This document shows, one piece after another, positions 1 through 6,399 of a DNA stretch of 9,553 nucleotides. Every line of letters begins with the position of its first letter. Within the stretch, counting starts at the first letter, position 1. The DNA is taken from positions 1 through 9,553 of the forward strand of contig JAKPIR010000379.1 in the NCBI GenBank assembly GCA_029549705.1. Reading direction: 5' to 3'. Both the position numbers and the translations under genes were made by a program. Below the pieces are notes generated by a model. That model had not been told where the DNA came from and ran no database searches. It saw only the letters and a program-made list of their open reading frames with translations. Origin of the DNA: Pseudomonadota bacterium. GTDB taxonomy: Bacteria; Pseudomonadota; Gammaproteobacteria; Burkholderiales; Methylophilaceae.

Positions 1-1587
1 TTCTTTTGCCTGTGCCAGCGCCACCTGCATGATTTGCGCGGTAATGCCTGTAATTTTGATGTCCATTTGCAGTGCTGTAATGCCATCTTCGGTACCAGCT
101 ACTTTAAAGTCCATGTCACCTAGGTGATCTTCATCGCCCAAGATGTCGGTCAATACCGCCACACGGTTGCCTTCTTTAATCAGCCCCATTGCAATGCCCG
201 CTACGTGGTTTTTCATCGGAACGCCAGCGTCCATCAATGCTAAACAGCCACCACAGACAGAAGCCATTGAGCTTGAACCATTAGATTCAGTAATTTCAGA
301 CACAACACGCATGGTGTAATCAAACTCTTCTTTGGCTGGCAAAGCTGCTACCAGCGCACGTTTTGCTAGGCGGCCATGGCCGATTTCACGACGTTTTGGT
401 GTACCCACGCGGCCCGTTTCGCCAGTGGCGTACGGAGGCATGTTGTAATGCAGCATAAAGCGGTCGTTGTATTCGCCTTGTAACGCGTCAATGGTTTGCT
501 CATCACGGCCAGTACCTAAGGTTGCAACTACCAAAGCTTGCGTTTCACCGCGTGTGAACAGGGCTGAACCGTGCGTACGTGGCAATACGCCAGTGCGTAT
601 GCTGATGGGGCGCACGGTGCGTGTGTCACGGCCATCAATACGTGGCTCACCATTTAAAATTTGGCTACGAACGGTTTTAGCTTCCAGGTTAAAGATTTCA
701 TTTTTAATCTTGTTGGCTTCTGCAGTTGATGTTTCTTCAGTAATCAACTCAGCCAATACACGGTTGGTAATTTCTTCCAACTTAGCTGAACGCGCACCTT
801 TTGCTTTAATTTGGAACGCAGCGTTAATGTCAGTAGCCGCTAAACTGGCTACTTTTTCAATCAATGCTGTGTCTGGCTCAGGGGCGACCCAGTCCCACGC
901 ATCCTTGCCCGCTTCAGCGGCCAATTCACTAATCAGTTGAATCACGGCTTGCATTTGCTCATGACCATACACCACTGCGCCAAGCATCACTTCTTCAGAT
1001 AATTCTTTTGCTTCTGACTCCACCATCATTACCGCAGTTTCAGTGGCCGCCACCACTAAGTCTAATTCGGTTTCTTCTAATTGCGCTTTGGTTGGGTTTA
1101 ACACATACTCACCATTGATGTAGCCCACACGTGCCGCACCCAGCGGCCCAAAGAATGGAATGCCAGACAATGACATGGCAGCAGAAGCACCGATAATCGC
1201 TGGAATATCCGCATCAATTTCAGGGTCAGATGACAGCACGGTTGCAACTACTTGCACTTCGTTATAGAACGCTTCTGGAAACAATGGGCGTAATGGCCGG
1301 TCAATTAAACGGCTTGTGAGTGTTTCTTTTTCTGAAGGACGGCCTTCACGTTTGAAGAAGCCACCAGGAATCTTACCAGCCGCATAAGTTTTTTCCATGT
1401 AATCCACAGTTAGCGGGAAAAAATCCTGCCCTGCTTTTACTTCTGATTTACTGGTTACAGCGACTAACACCACGGTATCGCCATAACTCACCATGACTGC
1501 CGCATCGGCTTGGCGTGATATTTCGCCTGTTTCTAACGTGAGCGTATGGGCCCCATACTGAATACTTTTTGTTACTTTATTAAACAT
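1..1587 (-). CDS. pnp: Polynucleotide phosphorylase (PNPase), 3' part cut by window edge
   Basis: Phosphorolytic 3'-to-5' exoribonuclease that degrades mRNA to nucleoside diphosphates; in proteobacteria it is a trimer and part of the RNA degradosome. My translation gives 529 uninterrupted residues from the ATG at 1585-1587 to base 1. The family is about 700 residues, so the C-terminal KH and S1 RNA-binding domains lie outside. Visible are the first RNase PH core with the RNA-binding loop GGFFKREGR (residues 75-83; Lys79 stands where E. coli has Arg79), the helical linker (about 150-310), and the second RNase PH core. The latter has the phosphate-binding SNGSSSMAS (435-443) and the catalytic aspartates in GDEDHLGDMDF (484-494; Asp487 and Asp493 by analogy with E. 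coli). An AAGGA ribosome site sits 6-8 bases before the ATG. It follows rpsO, as in E. coli, but a terminator lies between them. Identification is firm. Confidence 0.97.
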   Translation of the reverse strand, partial: MFNKVTKSIQYGAHTLTLETGEISRQADAAVMVSYGDTVVLVAVTSKSEVKAGQDFFPLTVDYMEKTYAAGKIPGGFFKREGRPSEKETLTSRLIDRPLRPLFPEAFYNEVQVVATVLSSDPEIDADIPAIIGASAAMSLSGIPFFGPLGAARVGYINGEYVLNPTKAQLEETELDLVVAATETAVMMVESEAKELSEEVMLGAVVYGHEQMQAVIQLISELAAEAGKDAWDWVAPEPDTALIEKVASLAATDINAAFQIKAKGARSAKLEEITNRVLAELITEETSTAEANKIKNEIFNLEAKTVRSQILNGEPRIDGRDTRTVRPISIRTGVLPRTHGSALFTRGETQALVVATLGTGRDEQTIDALQGEYNDRFMLHYNMPPYATGETGRVGTPKRREIGHGRLAKRALVAALPAKEEFDYTMRVVSEITESNGSSSMASVCGGCLALMDAGVPMKNHVAGIAMGLIKEGNRVAVLTDILGDEDHLGDMDFKVAGTEDGITALQMDIKITGITAQIMQVALAQAKE

Positions 1588-1612
1588 GTTTTTTCCTTTT
1601 CAATTCAATGAA

Positions 1613-1636
1613 CTGTTATTCACTACCCAATAACAG
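1613..1636 (-). promoter_or_regulatory. Leader hairpin of pnp
   Basis: A perfect 8-bp inverted repeat (CTGTTATT at 1613-1620, AATAACAG at 1629-1636, loop of 8 bases) lies 25 bases before the pnp start codon, just upstream of its ribosome site. A competing palindrome, AACAGCTGTT (1632-1641), overlaps the upstream arm, so two exclusive folds are possible. In E. coli the pnp leader is a stem cleaved by RNase III, and PNPase then represses its own translation; a similar role here is inferred from position only. The stem is AT-rich and shorter than the E. coli one. Confidence 0.5.
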
Positions 1637-1692
1637 CTGTTTTCCTGCTTCAATTTTAATTAGTGATAATGTTGGCAAATCTACCTGCCATG

Positions 1693-1728
1693 AAAAAAGC
1701 CGACGCAATCACCATGCAGTCGGCTTTT
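1693..1728 (-). terminator. Intrinsic terminator between rpsO and pnp
   Basis: The arms AAAAGCCGAC (1695-1704) and GTCGGCTTTT (1719-1728) form a perfect 10-bp stem, extendable by GCA/TGC inside with a one-base bulge. In the minus direction the stem is followed by six T (1693-1698, the last four of them in the stem arm). It lies 54 bases after the rpsO stop and ends rpsO transcription, probably partially, before pnp. In the plus direction it is followed by TTTTCTT, so it may also work weakly that way. The E. coli rpsO-pnp junction has a terminator in the same place. Confidence 0.85.
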
Positions 1729-1781
1729 CTTACATCATAAAAGTGCGCTATATATTAACAAGCAATACACTTTTACAACAA

Positions 1782-2051
1782 TTACTTACGTAAACCTAAA
1801 CGTCCAATTAGCGCTTGATAACGTGTAACATCTTTACTTTTCAAATAATCTAACAAACGACGACGCTGACTGACCAATGCCAACAAACCACGACGTGAAT
1901 GGTTGTCTTTTTTATTTGATTTAAAGTGCTCGGTTAAATAAGCAATACGGCTTGTTAAAAGTGCCACTTGTACTTCTGGGCTGCCTGTATCTTTTGGTGC
2001 TTGTTGAAATTCGCTAACGATTTTAGCGCGATCTGCTGCAGTAGTTGCCAT
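1782..2051 (-). CDS. rpsO: 30S ribosomal protein S15
   Basis: Primary 16S rRNA-binding protein of the 30S platform; it binds the three-way junction of helices 20-22 and contacts 23S rRNA in an intersubunit bridge. The product has 89 residues, the normal family length, and shows the S15 signatures DTGSPEVQVALLTSRI (about 21-36), the basic HSRRGLLALVSQRRRLLDYL (51-70) and the ending IGRLGLRK. The ATG at 2049-2051 is preceded by AAAAGGAATTAAGTT, a good ribosome site with 8-9 bases of spacing. That site could be partly masked by the small repeat CCTTTTAAGG (2061-2070). A promoter 87 bases upstream allows expression apart from truB. S15 represses its own mRNA in several bacteria; the leader here is compatible with that but not recognisably of the E. 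coli type. Confidence 0.97.
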   Translation of the reverse strand: MATTAADRAKIVSEFQQAPKDTGSPEVQVALLTSRIAYLTEHFKSNKKDNHSRRGLLALVSQRRRLLDYLKSKDVTRYQALIGRLGLRK

Positions 2052-2117
2052 AACTTAATTCCTTTTAAGGTGTTGTGCGTCAATGTAAAAGCAGCCAAAA
2101 ATTTAACCGCGAATACA

Positions 2118-2148
2118 TTCATTTGCATGAACCGAGCATTGTAATGCT
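2118..2148 (-). promoter_or_regulatory. Small inverted repeats at the start of the rpsO leader
   Basis: Two small inverted repeats lie side by side. TTCAT/ATGAA (2118-2122 and 2127-2131) has a TTGC loop, read GCAA in the RNA, a GNRA tetraloop. AGCATT/AATGCT (2135-2140 and 2143-2148) overlaps the -10 box. If transcription starts near 2131 as predicted, the first hairpin would be the very 5' end of the rpsO mRNA. An outer pairing of CATTCA (2116-2121) with TGAATG (2152-2157) is possible only in read-through RNA from truB. A role in mRNA stability or S15 autoregulation is a guess. Confidence 0.35.
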
Positions 2149-2166
2149 AACTGAATGATTTATCAA
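2138..2166 (-). promoter_or_regulatory. Sigma70-type promoter of rpsO
   Basis: On the minus strand, TTGATA (2161-2166) is followed by a 17-base spacer and TACAAT (2138-2143), each 5 of 6 to the sigma70 consensus with ideal spacing. The predicted start is near 2131, giving a leader of about 80 bases before rpsO. It lies between the truB stop (2196) and rpsO, where E. coli also has an rpsO promoter. Found by eye; no transcription data. Confidence 0.65.
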
Positions 2167-2195
2167 ATATTTATTGTCCAAACGACATAAAATAA

Positions 2196-3110
2196 TCAGT
2201 CAGATGACGGTTTACTGACTATGAGTCGTTTTGGCGCAATTTTCCCATCACTTTGCTGTTCACCCAGCCCTAAAAATTGCTGCTGTTCGTCATAAAGCCG
2301 CAATAGACCCGAAGGCACCGCGCCACTTTTCCACACAGCCTGACCTTGTTGCAAGTAGAAGCTGCTGTCACTATTTAAGCTGATGGCTGGCAGATGCTGC
2401 ACTGCGCTATCTGGCGGCATAAGCAATGCAATACGTTCATCAACGGATGCCGCCTCAAACTGCGCCAAGGTAACCGATTGATCAATATGGTATTGAGCCG
2501 TCGAAGTTCTGCGTAGGCCGATTAAATGCGCACCACAACCCAACACATTGCCTATATCTTCTGCCAACGTACGAATATACGTGCCTTTGCTGCATGTCAC
2601 CGTGATTTCCGCCACATCATCCTGAAACGCATTGACGCTGATTTGATGAATAGTCACGGCACGTGGCTGACGCGCAACTTCAACACCGGCGCGAGCATAT
2701 TCATACATCGCCTTGCCTTCAAATTTAAGCGCGGAGTACATCGGTGGTGTTTGGCTAATGTTGCCCTCAAACTGGCGACAGGCGGTTTCAAACTGCGCTG
2801 ATGTGACGTTCACGGGCTGTGTGGACAAAACGACGCCCTCTGCATCACCAGTATTGGTAGTGACGCCTAGCTTCAATGTGGCTATATAGGTTTTGTCTGC
2901 GTCTGTCAGGTAATGGGCAAACTTGGTTGCTTCACCAAAACAAAGCGGGAGCAGCCCGGTTGCTAGCGGGTCCAGCGTTCCGGTATGTCCGGCTTTTGTA
3001 GCAGATAGCAACCATTTCACTTTTTGTAGCGCTTGGTTTGATGAAAAACCATGCGGCTTATCTAACAGCAAGATTCCGTTTATATTTTTTTTGGGGCGTT
3101 TATACTGCAC
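2196..3110 (-). CDS. truB: tRNA pseudouridine-55 synthase TruB
   Basis: Converts U55 in the T-loop of tRNAs to pseudouridine and also helps tRNA fold. The product has 304 residues (E. coli 314). It opens with NGILLLDKPHGFSSN (11-25), then the catalytic motif GHTGTLDPLATGLLP (41-55) with Asp47 as expected nucleophile, an active-site Tyr in the KTYIATLKLG segment, and GTYIRTLAEDIG of the second half. The end (from about residue 248) resembles the small PUA-like C-terminal domain. The start is GTG at 3108-3110. No ribosome site is evident before it, but no ATG or GTG lies between it and the in-frame stop at 3165-3167, and the N-terminus aligns with the family as I remember it. A 160-base gap separates it from rbfA, so initiation may be weak. 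Confidence 0.96.
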   Translation of the reverse strand: MQYKRPKKNINGILLLDKPHGFSSNQALQKVKWLLSATKAGHTGTLDPLATGLLPLCFGEATKFAHYLTDADKTYIATLKLGVTTNTGDAEGVVLSTQPVNVTSAQFETACRQFEGNISQTPPMYSALKFEGKAMYEYARAGVEVARQPRAVTIHQISVNAFQDDVAEITVTCSKGTYIRTLAEDIGNVLGCGAHLIGLRRTSTAQYHIDQSVTLAQFEAASVDERIALLMPPDSAVQHLPAISLNSDSSFYLQQGQAVWKSGAVPSGLLRLYDEQQQFLGLGEQQSDGKIAPKRLIVSKPSSD

Positions 3111-3212
3111 AAGGATGTTTACGATTGAGTGATATTTGCGAATATTCGGAGGGTATATTTTGAATCAAAAAATAGCTTCATATAAACCGAAAATGTTACG
3201 AGAAAAATTTTC

Positions 3213-3249
3213 TGCCCTGCAGGCCTTTATTTACAAGGCTCGCAGGGCA
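3213..3249 (-). repeat. Long hairpin in the rbfA-truB spacer
   Basis: TGCCCTGC (3213-3220) pairs with GCAGGGCA (3242-3249). Inside, GCCTT (3223-3227) pairs with AAGGC (3235-3239), closing a 7-base loop. The two stems are joined by an A-C mismatch and a G-T wobble, so the structure is almost a continuous 15-bp stem. In the minus direction it is followed by GAAAATTTTTCTC rather than an immediate T run, so it is a poor intrinsic terminator. An RNase III processing site, mRNA stabiliser or weak attenuator inside the operon are all possible. The sequence is clear; the function is unknown. Confidence 0.6.
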
Positions 3250-3270
3250 TTGAAAAAGGTTGGTACTTAA

Positions 3271-3630
3271 TTATGATGATTTTTGCGTATTTGAAGCCAT
3301 GGCTTCATCAATTAACTTGGACATCATCATGCCATTATCAATCGAACTGTCATAAACAAAATGCAGTTGAGGTACGGTACGAAGTAACATGCGTTTGGCC
3401 AGTTGCGTACGTAAAAAACCCGCAGATTTTTCAAGGCCTTGCTGCAGGCTATCACTTGCTTTTGCGGCGCTGTAAAATATTTTTGCGTGCGCCATATCGC
3501 CCGTGACTTCAACCGCAGTTATGGTCACCATGCCAATGCGCGGATCTTTCACTTCAAACATGAGTAAATCAGCGAGTTCACGCTGCATTTGCTCGGCGAC
3601 ACGGTCACTACGGGTAAATTCTTTTGCCAT
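3271..3630 (-). CDS. rbfA: Ribosome-binding factor A
   Basis: Late-stage assembly factor of the 30S subunit; it binds near the 16S rRNA 5' helix and the neck, and is needed for efficient 16S processing and cold growth in E. coli. The product has 119 residues (E. coli 133) and shows the KH-like RbfA fold signatures: SDRVAEQMQRELADLL (8-23), VKDPRIGMVTITAVEVTGDMAHAKIFYS (27-54), and the C-terminal PQLHFVYDSSIDNGMMMSKLID. Its ATG (3628-3630) follows the infB stop codon directly, with no spacer and no convincing ribosome site of its own, so translation is probably coupled to infB. It ends 160 bases before truB. Confidence 0.97.
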   Translation of the reverse strand: MAKEFTRSDRVAEQMQRELADLLMFEVKDPRIGMVTITAVEVTGDMAHAKIFYSAAKASDSLQQGLEKSAGFLRTQLAKRMLLRTVPQLHFVYDSSIDNGMMMSKLIDEAMASNTQKSS

Positions 3631-6297
3631 TTATAGCGTTCTAGCGACTTCTACGATTTCATACACTTCTAAAATATCACCCACTTCAATATCATTAAAG
3701 TTTTTGAGTGATAGACCGCATTCAAAGTTGTTCTTCACTTCTTTGACATCATCTTTAAAGCGTTTCAGTGAATCTAGTTCGCCTGTGTGAATAATGACGT
3801 TGTTACGCAGTACGCGTACCAGTGAATTGCGCTTAATCATGCCGTCTTGCACATAACAACCCGCAATCGCACCCACTTTAGAAATGCGGAACACTTCTCG
3901 CACTTCCACCGTACCAATCATTTGCTCTTTTTGCTCAGGTGCTAACATGCCGCCTAAGGCTGCTTTAATTTCTTCTACTGCTTCATAGATAATATTGTAA
4001 TAGCGCACATCAACACCAAGTGACTCTATCAATTTGCGTGCGCCAGAATCCGCACGCACATTAAAGCCAATCAATACGCCTTTTGAAGCTGCTGCCAAGT
4101 TCACATCAGACTCGCTAATTGCACCCACGCCTGTGTGAATAATATTAACTTTTACCTCAGCGGTTGAGAGTTTTTGCAGGCTGGCGGCCAGCGCTTCGTA
4201 AGAACCCTGAACGTCGGATTTAATAATGAGGCCCAAGGTTTGTGCTGCGCCACCTTCACCCATTTGGTCAAACATATTTTCAAGTTTGGCGGCCTGTTGT
4301 TTTGCCAGTTTCACATCGCGGAATTTACCTTGGCGGAAGTTGGCGATTTCACGCGCTTTACGCTCATCATTGAGTACAATCACTTCCTCACCAGCACTAG
4401 GCACATCGGCTAAACCTTGAATTTCAACCGGCATGGATGGACCCGCCTCTTGAATGTCGTTACCCGATTCATCCAACATGGCGCGCACTTTACCAAACGT
4501 ATTGCCCGCTAACAGCATATCACCACGTTTGAGCGTGCCTGAAGTTACTAGGATTGTTGCCACAGAACCGCGGCCCTTATCCAGACGGCCTTCAATGACC
4601 AAGCCTTTGGCTGGCGTGTTTCTTGGTGCTTTCAACTCTAGAATTTCAGCTTGCAACAACACCGCTTCCAGCAACTCATCAATACCTTGGCCTGTTTTCG
4701 CTGAAACCTCACGGAACATCACCTCTCCGCCAAAGTCTTCAGGTACAACTTCTTGCGCCACCAATTCCATCTTCACGCGCTCCGGCTCAGCACCCGGCTT
4801 ATCAATTTTATTGATAGCAACAACAAGTGGTACACCTGCCGCTTTAGCATGGTGAATCGCTTCAATCGTTTGCGGCATCACGCCATCATCGGCAGAAACC
4901 ACCAAAATCACCACATCGGTTGCTTTGGCACCGCGTGCGCGCATGGCCGTAAAGGCTTCATGGCCTGGCGTATCGAGGAAGGTTACCATACCGCGTGGCG
5001 TTTCAACGTGGTATGCACCGATATGTTGGGTAATGCCGCCAGCCTCACCTGAAGCTACACGGCTACGGCGAATATAATCAAGTAATGAAGTCTTACCATG
5101 GTCTACGTGGCCCATGACCGTGACGACAGGTGGGCGCGGCTCTAAAACTGCTTCGGCATGCTCAGTTTCTTCAATAAATGTTTCAGGGTCGTTCGGCGCT
5201 GCTGCGGAAGCTTTATGCCCCATTTCCTCCACTACAATAATGGCTGTTTCTTGATCTAACACTTGGTTGATGGTCACCATCATGCCCATGCCCATGAGTG
5301 TTTTAATCACTTCAGCAGACTTTACAGCCATTTTGTGTGCCAACTCAGCAACCGTAATTGTCTCAGGCACAAGCACTTCGTAAATAATAGCCTCTGTAGG
5401 CGCATTAAAGGCATGCTGCGTATCATCATCGTGATGTCTGTTTTTGCCTTTTGGTGCGCGCCAGCCAGCCTTGCCTAATGTGGTATCGCCTCGCGTTTTG
5501 ATGCCACGTTTTTTGTTCTCAGCATCTGTCCAATCTTTATTGTTGCCTTTTCCTTTTTTCGCATCTTTTGCTGCAGGCTTAGCTACACCCTCTTTGGCCG
5601 CAGGTTTATGCAAAGTACCTTCTGACAGCTTAGCTGCCTTAGCTTTTGCCGCCTCGGCTTCAGCTAGTCGCTTGGCTTCTTCTTCTAGTCTTTTTTGTGC
5701 AAGCTCTTCTTTTCTACGCTTGTCTTCTGCTTGCATGGCAGCCAACTTAGAGTGACGCTTCGCTTCCTGTTCTCTGAGCGCAATCTCATCTGCACCCAGT
5801 AAATCTTTTCTGCTAATCGTTTTAGCTACGATTGGCTCAGCTTCCACAGCCGGCTCACTAACAGCTTCATCCGCCTTATGCGTTTCAGCCACTTCAACTG
5901 TCTCAACGACTTCTGAAATCTGTTCGACTATCGCTTTTTCCTCAACTTCAGGTTCAATCACAGGCACTTCTGCCGGCAATTCAACAGGCGCTATTAATTC
6001 ATCGCGTTGCTCAATCACACGCTTTTTGCGAACTTCCACCTGAATCGTACGCGCTCTACCTGTGTTATCCGTTTTTTTAATTTCTGTACTAGATTTTCGG
6101 GTTAAGGTGATTTTATTTTTTGGCGCAAGCGTACCATGCTCTTTACGTAAATGTTCCAGTAAAGCGGCTTTATCCGTTTCGCTCATTAAGTCATTGGCAT
6201 TTGATTTATTGACCCCAGCACTTTTGAGCTGCTCTAATAACAATGCTGTAGGCAACTTTAATTCGCCAGCAAATTGTTCTACGGTTATTTGTGCCAT
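3631..6297 (-). CDS. infB: Translation initiation factor IF-2
   Basis: GTPase that brings initiator fMet-tRNA to the 30S subunit and promotes 50S joining. The product has 888 residues, close to the E. coli length of 890. In order: an IF2 N-terminal subdomain (1-55); a long charged, Ala/Glu/Lys-rich linker (about 60-290) including a probable coiled coil (175-225); and the second IF2 N domain (about 302-360). The G domain from about 388 has P-loop GHVDHGKT (396-403), DTPGH (442-446), NKID (496-499) and SAK (532-534). The beta-barrel and C-terminal fMet-tRNA-binding domains follow. The WTDAENKKRGIKTRGD linker resembles betaproteobacterial IF2. CTGGAG is followed by 7 bases before the ATG at 6295-6297. 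The TAA touches the rbfA ATG. An internal start for a shorter IF2 form, known in E. coli, is not evident by eye. Confidence 0.98.
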   Translation of the reverse strand: MAQITVEQFAGELKLPTALLLEQLKSAGVNKSNANDLMSETDKAALLEHLRKEHGTLAPKNKITLTRKSSTEIKKTDNTGRARTIQVEVRKKRVIEQRDELIAPVELPAEVPVIEPEVEEKAIVEQISEVVETVEVAETHKADEAVSEPAVEAEPIVAKTISRKDLLGADEIALREQEAKRHSKLAAMQAEDKRRKEELAQKRLEEEAKRLAEAEAAKAKAAKLSEGTLHKPAAKEGVAKPAAKDAKKGKGNNKDWTDAENKKRGIKTRGDTTLGKAGWRAPKGKNRHHDDDTQHAFNAPTEAIIYEVLVPETITVAELAHKMAVKSAEVIKTLMGMGMMVTINQVLDQETAIIVVEEMGHKASAAAPNDPETFIEETEHAEAVLEPRPPVVTVMGHVDHGKTSLLDYIRRSRVASGEAGGITQHIGAYHVETPRGMVTFLDTPGHEAFTAMRARGAKATDVVILVVSADDGVMPQTIEAIHHAKAAGVPLVVAINKIDKPGAEPERVKMELVAQEVVPEDFGGEVMFREVSAKTGQGIDELLEAVLLQAEILELKAPRNTPAKGLVIEGRLDKGRGSVATILVTSGTLKRGDMLLAGNTFGKVRAMLDESGNDIQEAGPSMPVEIQGLADVPSAGEEVIVLNDERKAREIANFRQGKFRDVKLAKQQAAKLENMFDQMGEGGAAQTLGLIIKSDVQGSYEALAASLQKLSTAEVKVNIIHTGVGAISESDVNLAAASKGVLIGFNVRADSGARKLIESLGVDVRYYNIIYEAVEEIKAALGGMLAPEQKEQMIGTVEVREVFRISKVGAIAGCYVQDGMIKRNSLVRVLRNNVIIHTGELDSLKRFKDDVKEVKNNFECGLSLKNFNDIEVGDILEVYEIVEVARTL

Positions 6298-6399
6298 CTT
6301 GTTACTCCAGTATTCTTTCTAAGCTTAATTGCTTTGCCTTACTTTAATTCTAGTACATCAATCACTCAGCACCATATTCGCGCCAAGTTGTGCTAGCAA
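6298..6399 (-). other. nusA-infB intergenic spacer
   Basis: This 102-base AT-rich spacer holds the infB ribosome site (GGAG about 7 bases before the ATG). It also holds one copy of the 8-base direct repeat CAATCACT (6359-6366); the other copy (6397-6404) overlaps the nusA stop codon. I see no terminator hairpin and no good promoter, so infB is probably co-transcribed with nusA. Confidence 0.5.

Noticed and set aside
467..940. 157-codon plus-strand reading frame inside pnp
   Set aside because: Antisense shadow of a conserved coding gene; composition follows the opposite strand codons of pnp.
1653..1678. Promoter-like TTGCCA and TAAAAT before pnp
   Set aside because: Spacing is only 14 bases, too short for sigma70; other pairs in the spacer match poorly.
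4454..4855. 133-codon plus-strand frame within infB, and similar frames elsewhere on the plus strand
   Set aside because: Each lies opposite a conserved minus-strand gene, has no independent start signals, and is explained by codon bias of the real gene.
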